Of a DNA stretch of 64,000 bases, positions 44,252-52,496 are shown one piece after another (position 1 is the stretch's first letter; each line of letters begins with the position of its first letter). The position numbers and the translations under genes are program-made. The notes beneath the pieces were generated by a model, which saw only the letters and a program-made list of their open reading frames with translations, did no database searches and had not been told where the DNA came from. The stretch spans positions 2,852,001-2,916,000 of the forward strand of contig NZ_JAUSYD010000001.1 in the NCBI RefSeq assembly GCF_030816615.1. The letters are read 5' to 3'. This stretch comes from Streptomyces sp. B1I3. GTDB lineage: Bacteria > Actinomycetota > Actinomycetes > Streptomycetales > Streptomycetaceae.

Positions 44252-44370
44252 AACGCCCAACGGTCCTCTCCGGTCGTCGTCGCGTCAAGGACGATCACCC
44301 GTCCGCAGCGTGGCCCGGGCCGGGAGAAGCGCGGGGGAAAGCCGGAGGAACTAGATGTAGCTCGCATTCA

Positions 44371-44383
44371 TTAGGGTCTCTAA
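44371..44383. promoter_or_regulatory. Candidate operator upstream of MFS gene
   Basis: The inverted repeat ttag-ggtct-ctaa lies in an AT-rich patch between divergent genes, 48 bp before the MFS start. It could bind a MarR- or TetR-type repressor; none is encoded next to it. Confidence 0.35.
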
Positions 44384-44430
44384 CTTATTCTTTGTATGAC
44401 GCAACGACCTAGTGGAGAGCGAGAGAACCC

Positions 44431-45663
44431 ATGCGGGGAGAGGATCCGTTCGACGAAGGGGCGACCAGCATCCTGCGCCAGCCGAAGGCCGTCTGGGCCA
44501 CGGCGGGCGCCTCGGTCGTGGCCTTCATGGGGATCGGCCTGGTGGACCCGATCCTGCCGTCCATCGCCAAGGGGCTCGAGGCCACGCCCAGCCAGGTGTC
44601 CCTGTTGTTCACCTCGTACTTCCTGATCACGGCGGTCGCGATGCTCGTCACGGGCTTCGTCTCCAGCCGCATCGGCGGACGCAGGACGCTGCTGGCCGGC
44701 CTCGCGCTGGTCGTCGTCTTCGCCGCCCTCTCCGGCACCTCCTCGTCCGTCGCCGAACTGGTCGGCTTCCGGGCCGGCTGGGGCCTGGGCAACGCCTTGT
44801 TCGTCTCGACCGCCCTCGCGGTGATCGTCGGAGCCGCCGCCGGAGGCAGTGCGGCGGCGATCCTGCTGTACGAGTCGGCGCTCGGCCTCGGCATGGCCTG
44901 CGGGCCGCTGGTCGGCGCCCTGCTCGGTGACGCCAGCTGGCGTTACCCGTTCTTCGGCACCGCGGCCTTGATGGCGATCGGGTTCCTCTGCATCACCGCG
45001 TTCCTCGGGGAGCAGCCGCGGCCCGCCCGCAAGACCTCGCTCCTCGACCCGGTGAGGGCGCTGGGCCACCGCGGTCTGGCCTCGGTGGCGGCCTCGGCGT
45101 TCTTCTACAACTACGCCTTCTTCACCATCCTGGCCTTCACCCCGTTCGTGCTGAACATGACGCCGTACAAGTCGGGTGCGGTGTTCTTCGCCTGGGGCCT
45201 GCTCCTCGCCGTCTTCTCCGTGCTCGTCGCCCCGCGCCTGCAACGGCGCTTCGGCTCGCTGAAGGTGCTCGGCACCTCGCTGGTGCTGCTCGCCGCCGAC
45301 CTGGTGATCCTCGGCTACGGCAACCACACGACGGCCGTCGTCTGCACCATCGTCTCCGGCGCCTTCATCGGCATGAACAACACCGTCTACACCGAACTGG
45401 CCCTCGGCGTGTCGGACGCACCTCGCCCGGTGGCGAGCGCCGGTTACAACTTCGTCCGCTGGTTCGCCGCGGCCGCGGCCCCGTACCTCGCCCCGAAGAT
45501 CGAGGAGTGGAGCGACATCCACGTCCCGTTCGTCGTGGCCGCGATCGCCGCCCTCGCCGGGGCCCTGGTCGTCGTGGCCCGGCGCGGGGCACTGACCCAC
45601 GAGGCCGGGGAACTGGCCGAGCGGCACGCCACCGAGGACGGCGTCACGGTCTTCGCCGACTGA
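44431..45663 (+). CDS. MFS efflux-type transporter
   Basis: A 410-residue major-facilitator protein with twelve predicted helices. The motif A-like loop is GFVSSRIGGRRTLL and the drug-efflux-type motif C region is GLGMACGPLVGALLGD. Likely exports small molecules; the substrate is unknown. ATG at 44431, with purine-rich sequence upstream. An AT-rich operator-like region precedes it, suggesting inducible expression. Confidence 0.82.
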   Translation: MRGEDPFDEGATSILRQPKAVWATAGASVVAFMGIGLVDPILPSIAKGLEATPSQVSLLFTSYFLITAVAMLVTGFVSSRIGGRRTLLAGLALVVVFAALSGTSSSVAELVGFRAGWGLGNALFVSTALAVIVGAAAGGSAAAILLYESALGLGMACGPLVGALLGDASWRYPFFGTAALMAIGFLCITAFLGEQPRPARKTSLLDPVRALGHRGLASVAASAFFYNYAFFTILAFTPFVLNMTPYKSGAVFFAWGLLLAVFSVLVAPRLQRRFGSLKVLGTSLVLLAADLVILGYGNHTTAVVCTIVSGAFIGMNNTVYTELALGVSDAPRPVASAGYNFVRWFAAAAAPYLAPKIEEWSDIHVPFVVAAIAALAGALVVVARRGALTHEAGELAERHATEDGVTVFAD

Positions 45664-45680
45664 TCACACGGCCCCGTTCC

Positions 45681-45717
45681 GCCCGCCCGCGGCTGCCCTC
45701 CTGGCCGCGCGGCGGGC
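45681..45717. terminator. Bidirectional terminator hairpin
   Basis: Arms gcccgcccgcggc and gccgcgcggcgggc with one unpaired base lie between the convergent MFS and SUFU genes. Confidence 0.65.
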
Positions 45718-45736
45718 TCCGTGTGCTCGCGGCGCG

Positions 45737-46321
45737 TCAGTCCAGCGGTACGGAGGCGCGGAGCGGGTCCCGCAGGTCCGTCCCCTGCGACAGCCAGCGC
45801 TCCTGGAGCTCCTGCGCCCCCTTGACCCGCTTCCAGGCGGCCTCGTTGGGCGTCATCGGGAGCAGTGGCAGGAAGCGCACCGGATCCATCGGCGCGTCCA
45901 GTTCCAGGTCCTCGACCAGGCCGCCCGGCTCGGCGACCAGCACGGAGGAGAACGGCGCCCCGGTCCACAGCGGGCTGCCGAGGTCCAGCGACGCGCCCGG
46001 TGCCACGACGAGTCCCTCGACCTGCGGGGAGGCGGCCAGCACGGCGAGGGGGCGCAGCACCTGGTCGGTGTCGGCGAGCCCCAGCCGTACGGACAGCACG
46101 AGTTCGGCCCGGGGTCCCTTCACCGGGTCGGCGAGTGCGGAGGTGGGGTCGGCCATCGGCTGGGCCGACATGCCGAGTGTGGCGTAGCGCACGACCTCAC
46201 CGTCGACGAAGCGGAGCACCTCGATGCGGTCCGTGCCGAGGAAGGTCACATCGGCGCGTGCGTCCGGTTCCCCGAGAGCCGTGCGGAGCCGCGCCTCGAC
46301 CAGATCAAGAATTTCTCCCAT
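45737..46321 (-). CDS. Suppressor-of-fused (SUFU) domain protein
   Basis: A 194-residue protein with the SUFU-domain pattern (VLRFVDGEVVRYATLGMS, ELVLSVRLG, LLPMTPNEAAWKRVKGAQEL). In bacteria these domains often act as immunity or scaffold proteins, but no toxin gene is adjacent. ATG at 46321 begins MGEILDLVEARL; the frame stays open far upstream antisense to corA, which is not coding. Confidence 0.75.
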   Translation of the reverse strand: MGEILDLVEARLRTALGEPDARADVTFLGTDRIEVLRFVDGEVVRYATLGMSAQPMADPTSALADPVKGPRAELVLSVRLGLADTDQVLRPLAVLAASPQVEGLVVAPGASLDLGSPLWTGAPFSSVLVAEPGGLVEDLELDAPMDPVRFLPLLPMTPNEAAWKRVKGAQELQERWLSQGTDLRDPLRASVPLD

Positions 46322-46483
46322 ACCGCGAGCATAGAACGCGTCTCGAACGGGCAAAGGACGGAATTGGGCCCGAGGCGGCTGATAGCCTGGGCCGTCGGTC
46401 GGGACAGCACGCAGAAGCGTCGCTCTCAGTCCTGACAACACGTGATCCCCCACGGGGGACCGGCCGGAGGAGGTGGGGCTGCG

Positions 46484-46549
46484 GTGGATCCAAGTCGACC
46501 GTGCAGTACCGATCGTTCTTCCGCACGACGCCTTCCTCCTGTGGTCTGA
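46484..46549 (+). CDS. Candidate 21-codon leader ORF before corA
   Basis: GTG at 46484 is preceded by ggaggagg and encodes VDPSRPCSTDRSSARRLPPVV followed by TGA. It lies in the 408-bp gene-free stretch 46322-46729, which also has the hairpin ccccc-ac-ggggg near 46447-46458. The consecutive CCT CCT codons near its end recall proline-sensing leader peptides of magnesium-transporter genes. No M-box core motif was found. Coding status is inferred from the ribosome site only. Confidence 0.35.
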   Translation: MDPSRPCSTDRSSARRLPPVV

Positions 46550-46729
46550 CGCCCTTCCCGGACGTACCCGCGGCAGTTCGCGCAACGGAAGAGCACCTCG
46601 TTTTTGCCTGTCTGTAGCGAACGCCGTCATCGCGCCTGCGCGGTGCCGCCCGCTTTGCGGACGTGAGCGCACGTCCCCATTCCGGGCTGTTCCACGCCCC
46701 GCCGACGGCCCTCCGTGAAGGAGCCAGCC

Positions 46730-47845
46730 ATGTCGATGATCCGTGACCTGCGCGCCGCCGTGCGCCCGTCCCTGCGCAAGAGCAACACCCCGTACAACAG
46801 CTACGACACCACCCGTGATCCGTCCGCCTCGAGCGCCGTCGTCGACTGCGCGGTCTACCGGGACGGACGCCGGCTCACGGCGGACGGCTGCCGGACCCCT
46901 CACGAGGCGATGCTGCGGGTACGCGAGGAGGGCGGGTTCGCCTGGATCGGCCTGCACGAGCCGACCGAGGAGGAATTCGCCGGGATCGCACGGGAGTTCG
47001 GCCTCCACCCGCTCGCCGTGGAGGACGCGGTCCACGCGCACCAGCGGCCCAAGCTCGAGCGGTACGACGACACCCTGTTCACCGTCTTCAAGACCATCCA
47101 CTACGTGGAGCACGCCGAACTCACCGCGACCAGCGAGGTCGTGGAGACCGGTGAGGTGATGTGCTTCACCGGCAGGGACTTCGTCATCACCGTGCGGCAC
47201 GGCGGGCAGGGCTCGCTGCGCGCCCTGCGCCACCGGCTCCAGGACGACCCCGGACTGCTCGCCAAGGGCCCCTCCGCCGTCCTGCACTCCATCGCCGACC
47301 ATGTCGTCGACGGCTACATCGCGGTGGCCTCGTCCGTGCAGGACGACATCGACGAGGTGGAGATCGACGTGTTCTCCACCCCGGCCAAGGGCAGTCCGCG
47401 CGGAGCGGACGCGGGGCGGATCTACCAGCTCAAGCGCGAGGTACTGGAGTTCAAGCGGGCCGTGTCGCCGCTGCTGCGGCCGATGCAGCTGCTGAGCGAG
47501 CGTCCGATGCGGCTGATCGACCCCGACATCCAGAAGTACTTCCGTGACGTGGCCGACCACCTGGCCCGGGTGCACGAGGAGGTCATCGGCTTCGACGAGC
47601 TCCTGAACTCGATCCTCCAGGCCAACCTGGCGCAGGCGACCGTCACGCAGAACGAGGACATGCGCAAGATCACGTCCTGGGCGGCCATCGTCGCCGTACC
47701 GACGATGATCTGCGGCGTCTACGGCATGAATTTCAAGCACATGCCCGAACTCCGGTGGACCTACGGCTATCCCATGGTGATGGGCGTCATCGGCGTCGTC
47801 TGCTTCTCCATCCACCGCACACTCAAGCGCAACGGCTGGCTCTAG
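46730..47845 (+). CDS. corA: CorA magnesium/cobalt channel
   Basis: A 371-residue CorA-type pentameric channel: large soluble N-terminal domain, long helix, two C-terminal transmembrane helices and the selectivity motif YGMNF between them, with a basic C-terminus (KRNGWL). Moves Mg2+ inward. ATG at 46730 is chosen with AAGGAG 8 nt upstream; GTG at 46715 would place the ribosome site inside the gene. Near the MgtE_N/CBS and DUF1003 genes. Confidence 0.9.
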   Translation: MSMIRDLRAAVRPSLRKSNTPYNSYDTTRDPSASSAVVDCAVYRDGRRLTADGCRTPHEAMLRVREEGGFAWIGLHEPTEEEFAGIAREFGLHPLAVEDAVHAHQRPKLERYDDTLFTVFKTIHYVEHAELTATSEVVETGEVMCFTGRDFVITVRHGGQGSLRALRHRLQDDPGLLAKGPSAVLHSIADHVVDGYIAVASSVQDDIDEVEIDVFSTPAKGSPRGADAGRIYQLKREVLEFKRAVSPLLRPMQLLSERPMRLIDPDIQKYFRDVADHLARVHEEVIGFDELLNSILQANLAQATVTQNEDMRKITSWAAIVAVPTMICGVYGMNFKHMPELRWTYGYPMVMGVIGVVCFSIHRTLKRNGWL

Positions 47846-47880
47846 GACCTCTGCCGGAAAGACCCAATAGAGTTCAGTCC

Positions 47881-48399
47881 ATGACTCCTGCTGACGCGTT
47901 GCTTGGTCAGGCCCTCGTCGAGGAGGCCACCAAGAAGTCCGGCCTGGTCTGGGTGCGGGGCTCCGGCCCCGCCCGGGCGCTGTGGCACGTGTGGCACGAG
48001 GGCGCCGCCGTGCTGGTCGGGGACGGTCCGGGGGAGCAGCCGCTCCCCGCCGGGCTGGACGCCGGCGCCACCGCCGAGGTGACCGTCCGCAGCAAGGACA
48101 AGGGCGGCCGGATCGTCGCGTGGACCGCCGTCGTCGCCGTGCTGGAGCCGCACTCCGAGGAGTGGGAGGCCGCGGTCGCCGAGCTCAAGGGCAAACGGCT
48201 GAACGCGCCCGACGCCGAGCGGATGCCCGAGCGGTGGGCGCGCGAGTGCCGGGTCCTGCGGCTGACTCCCGGGGCGTCCCGTACGGAGCTCCCGGACAGC
48301 TCGCTGGCCGTCCCTCCCCTGCCCACCGGAGCGACCACCCGTCAGCCCGCGCCCGCGGCGCTTCACCGGCTGCTGCTGAAGCGCCGCGGGCGGCGCTGA
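47881..48399 (+). CDS. Conserved hypothetical protein, possible split-barrel fold
   Basis: 172 residues beginning MTPADALLGQALVEEATKKS, with strands LVWVRG, ALWHVWHEGAAVLVGDGPG and TAEVTVRSKDKGGRIVAWTA that recall pyridoxamine-phosphate-oxidase-like flavin barrels; no cofactor residues can be confirmed. Basic C-terminus. ATG at 47881, 35 bp after corA on the same strand, so probably co-transcribed. Confidence 0.6.
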   Translation: MTPADALLGQALVEEATKKSGLVWVRGSGPARALWHVWHEGAAVLVGDGPGEQPLPAGLDAGATAEVTVRSKDKGGRIVAWTAVVAVLEPHSEEWEAAVAELKGKRLNAPDAERMPERWARECRVLRLTPGASRTELPDSSLAVPPLPTGATTRQPAPAALHRLLLKRRGRR

Positions 48400-48412
48400 C
48401 GGACGGCGTCCG

Positions 48413-49165
48413 TCAGCCGGAGGACCGGGGGAGCTGGCCGCCGTAGTCGACGGTGTCGTCCTCGGGCGGCGGCTCGAGGGGGAAGGTCTCGCCCCAGTCG
48501 GCGAGGGTGAGGGTGCCGCCCCCGCCGCCCCTGGCGACCCGCAGGGGGTAGGGCGTGCCCTTCAGGGAGACGTCGAGCGTGCCACCCTCACCCTTTCCGC
48601 CCATGATCTGCACGGTGCGGACCCCGCCGATGCTGTCGCGGTCGCCCTTGTTGACCTTCCCGTGCAGCGTGAGCACCCCGTCGAGGAGGGTCTTCTTCTC
48701 CGTGAAGCCGCGCAGCTGCTTGTAGGTGGGGTCGTCCTCGGGAACCTTGACGTACTTGCCCTGGAGCTTGTCGGCGGCGGCCCGGTCGCTCTCCTCGTCG
48801 CCGTCGTGGTTCCAGAAGCCGGCGTCGGCCTTGAGGAAGAGCTCGTCACCGATCCGCAGCAGCGCGAACGTGCGCCGGCTCGAGGTGACCGATCCGGTGC
48901 CCCCGTCCGCGCTGAGCTGCATGTTCAGGGTGTACGTGCCGCCTTTGCTGACCAGTTTGCCCGTCAGCCGCACGGCGTCCGATGCCGCTGCCGCCGCCCG
49001 CGCCTTGCTGTCGATCTCCGCCGCGCTCAGTTTGCCGACGCCGTTGGTCCCCTTGTCCGGGTCCTCGCCTGCGCAGGCGGTGAGTGCGGCGGTCAGCCCC
49101 GCGCAGAGCACCACGGCGAGAGCGGTCCGGCGATGAGCCCGGGCGGCCGGGGCGGAAGAGGTCAC
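48413..49165 (-). CDS. LppX/LprG-like lipoprotein
   Basis: A 250-residue lipoprotein: signal peptide and lipobox LTACAG (Cys near residue 30), then a fold beginning KLSAAEIDSKARAAAAASDAVRLTG and repeated beta strands, typical of the LppX_LprAFG lipid-carrier-like family. GTG at 49165 with GAGAGGCAG upstream. Convergent with the previous gene (14 bp) and divergent from the MgtE_N gene. Confidence 0.72.
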   Translation of the reverse strand: MTSSAPAARAHRRTALAVVLCAGLTAALTACAGEDPDKGTNGVGKLSAAEIDSKARAAAAASDAVRLTGKLVSKGGTYTLNMQLSADGGTGSVTSSRRTFALLRIGDELFLKADAGFWNHDGDEESDRAAADKLQGKYVKVPEDDPTYKQLRGFTEKKTLLDGVLTLHGKVNKGDRDSIGGVRTVQIMGGKGEGGTLDVSLKGTPYPLRVARGGGGGTLTLADWGETFPLEPPPEDDTVDYGGQLPRSSG

Positions 49166-49337
49166 GGGCGCACTGCCTCTCGTCTGTGTGTCGCGGGGTG
49201 GCAGACCGCAGCGTACCTGTGCCGCGTACGCCTTTCGGCCCGGCTCCGTACGGACGGTCCGCCGGGGCACGCCCGGCCGTGACGGGCTAGCCTGATCACT
49301 GGTGAGGAGGACGCGAAGCACGGAGGAGGCGCACAGG

Positions 49338-50612
49338 ATGGCGGCAGGCGCTCCCAGGGTTTTCGTCTCGCACCTCTCCGGCGTACCGGTGTTCGACCCC
49401 AATGGCGACCAGGTCGGCCGGGTCCGTGACCTGGTGGCGATGCTCAGGGTGGGCGGCCGGCCGCCACGGCTGCTCGGCATGGTGGTCGAGGTGGTGAGCC
49501 GGCGGCGGATCTTCCTGCCCATCACCCGGGTGACCGGGGTCGAGTCGGGTCAGGTCATCACCACCGGCGTGGTCAACATGCGGCGCTTCGAGCAGCGCCC
49601 GACCGAGCGACTCGTCCTCGGTGAGTTCCTTGACCGCCGGGTGCGCCTGGTGGAGAGCGGCGAGGAGGTCACCGTCCTCGACGTCGCCATCCAGCAGCTT
49701 CCGGCCCGCCGCGACTGGGAGATCGACAAGTTCTTCGTACGCAAGGGACGGGGTGGCGCACTGCGCCGCAAGGGCGAGACGCTGACCGTGGAGTGGTCGG
49801 CGATCAGCGGGTTCTCGCTGGAGGAGAACGGGCAGGGCGCCGAGAGCCTGGTCGCCACGTTCGAACGGCTCCGCCCCACCGACGTCGCCAACGCCCTCCA
49901 CCACCTGTCGCCCAAGCGCCGGGCCGAGGTGGCCGCGGCCCTGGACGACGACCGGCTGGCGGACGTGCTGGAGGAGCTCCCCGAGGACGACCAGGTGGAG
50001 ATCATCGGCAAACTCAAGGAGGACCGCGCGGCGGACGTCCTGGAGGCGATGGACCCGGACGACGCGGCCGACCTGCTCTCGGAACTCCCGGAGGCCGACA
50101 AGGAACGGCTGCTGGCGCTGATGCGGCCGGACGACGCGGCCGACGTACGGCGGCTGATGGCGTACGAGGAGCGGACGGCGGGCGGGCTGATGACGACCGA
50201 GCCGATCATCCTGCGGCCCGACGCGACCGTGGCGGACGCGCTGGCCCGGGTCCGCCAGCAGGACCTGTCCCCCGCGCTGGCCGCCCAGGTGTACGTCTGC
50301 CGGTCACCCGACGAGACCCCGACCGGCAAGTACCTGGGCACGGTGCATTTCCAGCGGCTCCTGCGCGATCCGCCGTACACGCTGGTCAGCTCGATCGTCG
50401 ACAGCGATCTCGTGCCGCTGGCCCCGGACACCCCGCTGCCCGCCGTGACCAGCCATCTGGCCGCCTACAACATGGTCTCGGTGCCCGTGGTCGACGAGAG
50501 CGGCTCGCTGCTCGGCGCGGTGACCGTCGACGACGTGCTGGACCACCTGCTGCCGGACGACTGGCGGGAGACCGACTTCCAGGGCGAGGAGGGGATCGCG
50601 GGTGGCCGCTGA
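49338..50612 (+). CDS. Soluble MgtE_N-CBS protein with PRC barrels
   Basis: A 424-residue protein with two PRC-barrel-like segments (about residues 5-160), an MgtE N-terminal domain (HHLSPKRRAEVAAALDDD, LPEDDQVEIIGKLKEDRAADVLEAM) and two CBS domains (about 275-420, ending SVPVVDESGSLLGAVTVDDVL). The five-helix channel domain of MgtE is absent, so it is likely a cytosolic Mg2+ or nucleotide sensor. ATG at 49338 after GGAGGAGG. Overlaps the DUF1003 gene by 11 bp. Confidence 0.82.
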   Translation: MAAGAPRVFVSHLSGVPVFDPNGDQVGRVRDLVAMLRVGGRPPRLLGMVVEVVSRRRIFLPITRVTGVESGQVITTGVVNMRRFEQRPTERLVLGEFLDRRVRLVESGEEVTVLDVAIQQLPARRDWEIDKFFVRKGRGGALRRKGETLTVEWSAISGFSLEENGQGAESLVATFERLRPTDVANALHHLSPKRRAEVAAALDDDRLADVLEELPEDDQVEIIGKLKEDRAADVLEAMDPDDAADLLSELPEADKERLLALMRPDDAADVRRLMAYEERTAGGLMTTEPIILRPDATVADALARVRQQDLSPALAAQVYVCRSPDETPTGKYLGTVHFQRLLRDPPYTLVSSIVDSDLVPLAPDTPLPAVTSHLAAYNMVSVPVVDESGSLLGAVTVDDVLDHLLPDDWRETDFQGEEGIAGGR

Positions 50613-51162
50613 GGACCGTGCCAAGGCCGGACCGTCGGGTGCCTCGGGCATCGTGCGTCCTCCCCGCCCCCGGCTCGACCAGCCGAAGGCCCCGCGGCGC
50701 CGGCTGCTGCCGGAGTACGACCCCGAGGCGTTCGGCCGGTTCTCGGAGCGGATCGCCCGCTTCCTGGGCACCGGACGGTTCATCGTCTGGATGACCCTGA
50801 TCATCATCCTGTGGGTGGTGTGGAACATCTTCGCCCCGGAACACCTCCGGTTCGACGAGTACCCGTTCATCTTCCTGACCCTGATGCTCTCCCTCCAGGC
50901 CTCGTACGCGGCACCGTTGATCCTGCTCGCGCAGAACCGCCAGGACGACCGGGACCGCGTCACCCACGAGCAGGACCGGAAGCAGAACGAGCGCTCGATC
51001 GCGGACACCGAATACCTCTCACGGGAGATCGCGGCGCTGCGGATGGGCCTCGGGGAGGTCGCCACCCGGGACTGGATCCGCTCGGAACTGGAGGCGATGA
51101 TGAAGGACATGGAGGAGCGCCGGGTCCTCTTCCCGGTGGAGAGTGACGAAGGCGACCGCTGA
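50602..51162 (+). CDS. DUF1003 membrane protein
   Basis: A 186-residue protein with two transmembrane helices (RFIVWMTLIIILWVVWNIF and FPFIFL-like YPFIFLTLMLSLQASYAAP) and the DUF1003 signature ILLAQNRQDDRDR, then a charged helical tail that may form a coiled coil. GTG at 50602 overlaps the MgtE_N-CBS stop, implying coupled translation and a joint role, plausibly in Mg2+ homeostasis. Confidence 0.8.
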   Translation: MAAEDRAKAGPSGASGIVRPPRPRLDQPKAPRRRLLPEYDPEAFGRFSERIARFLGTGRFIVWMTLIIILWVVWNIFAPEHLRFDEYPFIFLTLMLSLQASYAAPLILLAQNRQDDRDRVTHEQDRKQNERSIADTEYLSREIAALRMGLGEVATRDWIRSELEAMMKDMEERRVLFPVESDEGDR

Positions 51163-51205
51163 AGGGCTACCCACGCGTAGGCACCGGCGCCGTACCATCG
51201 TCGGT

Positions 51206-52339
51206 ATGGCTACGGAAGACGCGGTGCGTGAAGCACTGGCGACAGTGAACGACCCGGAGATCCACCGACCGATCACCGAACTGGGCATGGTGAAATCGGT
51301 CGAGATCGATCCTGACGGTGTAGTCGCTGTCACCGTGTATCTCACGGTCTCCGGCTGCCCGATGCGCGAGACGATCACCAAGAACGTGACCGACGCGGTG
51401 GCCCGTGTCGAGGGCGTGTCACGGGTCGAGGTCACCCTCGACGTGATGAGTGACGAACAGCGCAAGGACCTCGCCTCCTCGTTGCGCGGTGGCACGGCGG
51501 AGCGCGAGGTGCCGTTCGCCAAGCCCGGCTCGCTGACCCGGGTCTACGCGGTCGCGTCCGGCAAGGGCGGCGTCGGCAAGTCCTCGGTGACCGTGAACCT
51601 GGCGGCGGCGATGGCGGCCGACGGACTCAAGGTCGGTGTGGTGGACGCGGACATCTACGGGCACAGCGTTCCCCGGATGCTCGGCGCGGACGGCAAGCCC
51701 ACCCAGGTCGAGAACATGATCATGCCGCCGTCCGCGCACGGCGTGAAGGTCATCTCGATCGGCATGTTCACCCCGGGCAACGCCCCGGTGGTGTGGCGCG
51801 GACCCATGCTGCACCGCGCGCTGCAGCAGTTCCTCGCCGATGTGTACTGGGGTGACCTGGACGTCCTCCTGCTCGACCTGCCGCCGGGCACCGGTGACAT
51901 CGCGATCTCCGTCGCACAGCTCGTGCCCAACGCCGAGATCCTGGTCGTCACGACGCCCCAGCAGGCCGCGGCGGAGGTCGCCGAGCGGGCCGGATCCATC
52001 GCCGTGCAGACGCACCAGAAGATCGTCGGTGTCGTCGAGAACATGTCGGGCATGCCGTGCCCGCACTGTGACGAGATGGTCGACGTGTTCGGCTCGGGCG
52101 GCGGGCAGCGGGTCGCCGACGGACTGACGAAGACGGTCGGCGCCGAGGTGCCGGTCCTGGGCTCGATCCCGATCGACGTACGCCTGCGTGAGGGCGGCGA
52201 CGAGGGCAAGCCCGTCGTCCTGTCCGACCCCGACTCCCCCGCCGGCGCGGCACTGCGGTCCATCGCCGAGCGGCTGGGAGGCCGTCAGCGCGGCCTGTCC
52301 GGCATGTCGTTGGGGCTCACGCCGCGCAACAAGTTCTGA
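51206..52339 (+). CDS. mrp: Mrp/NBP35 Fe-S carrier ATPase
   Basis: A 377-residue P-loop ATPase: N-terminal MIP18/DUF59 domain (EIHRPITELGMVKSV, SGCPMRETI), then the Mrp domain with deviant Walker A GKGGVGKSSV, DADIYGHSVP, LDLPPGTGDI and the Fe-S ligand pair CPHC. Carries and transfers Fe-S clusters. ATG at 51206. Transcribed after DUF1003; a long perfect palindrome ends it. Confidence 0.9.
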   Translation: MATEDAVREALATVNDPEIHRPITELGMVKSVEIDPDGVVAVTVYLTVSGCPMRETITKNVTDAVARVEGVSRVEVTLDVMSDEQRKDLASSLRGGTAEREVPFAKPGSLTRVYAVASGKGGVGKSSVTVNLAAAMAADGLKVGVVDADIYGHSVPRMLGADGKPTQVENMIMPPSAHGVKVISIGMFTPGNAPVVWRGPMLHRALQQFLADVYWGDLDVLLLDLPPGTGDIAISVAQLVPNAEILVVTTPQQAAAEVAERAGSIAVQTHQKIVGVVENMSGMPCPHCDEMVDVFGSGGGQRVADGLTKTVGAEVPVLGSIPIDVRLREGGDEGKPVVLSDPDSPAGAALRSIAERLGGRQRGLSGMSLGLTPRNKF

Positions 52340-52346
52340 GAGCGGT

Positions 52347-52394
52347 GCACACGGGAAGGGGCGGTCTCCGCGGAGACCGCCCCTTCCCGTGTGC
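52347..52394. terminator. 48-bp perfect palindrome, bidirectional terminator
   Basis: Positions 52347-52370 are the exact reverse complement of 52371-52394, with no spacer. It follows the mrp stop by 7 bp and lies beyond the stop of the convergent hypothetical gene. Confidence 0.8.
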
Positions 52395-52430
52395 GCGAGG
52401 CGCGTCGCCCGGTCGCGCCGTCGCCCGGCC

Positions 52431-52496
52431 GCCGTACGACGCCCGGCCGCCGTACGACGCTCAGTGGCCGTACGACGCCCGGTCGCCGTACGACGC
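52431..52496. repeat. 18-bp tandem repeat, four units, across a stop codon
   Basis: The core gccgtacgacgc recurs at 52431, 52449, 52467 and 52485. On the minus strand each unit encodes ASYG(D/G)R. The stop of the next gene lies in the second unit from the left, and the two units beyond it keep the same frame and encode the same peptide. Confidence 0.85.

Noticed and set aside
46322..46729. M-box (ykoK) or ydaO-type riboswitch before corA
   Set aside because: The conserved core motifs of these classes were not found by eye; a covariance search would be decisive.
46322..47815. N-terminal extension of the SUFU gene to 47815
   Set aside because: It would run antisense through corA; homologous sequence starts at MGEILDL.
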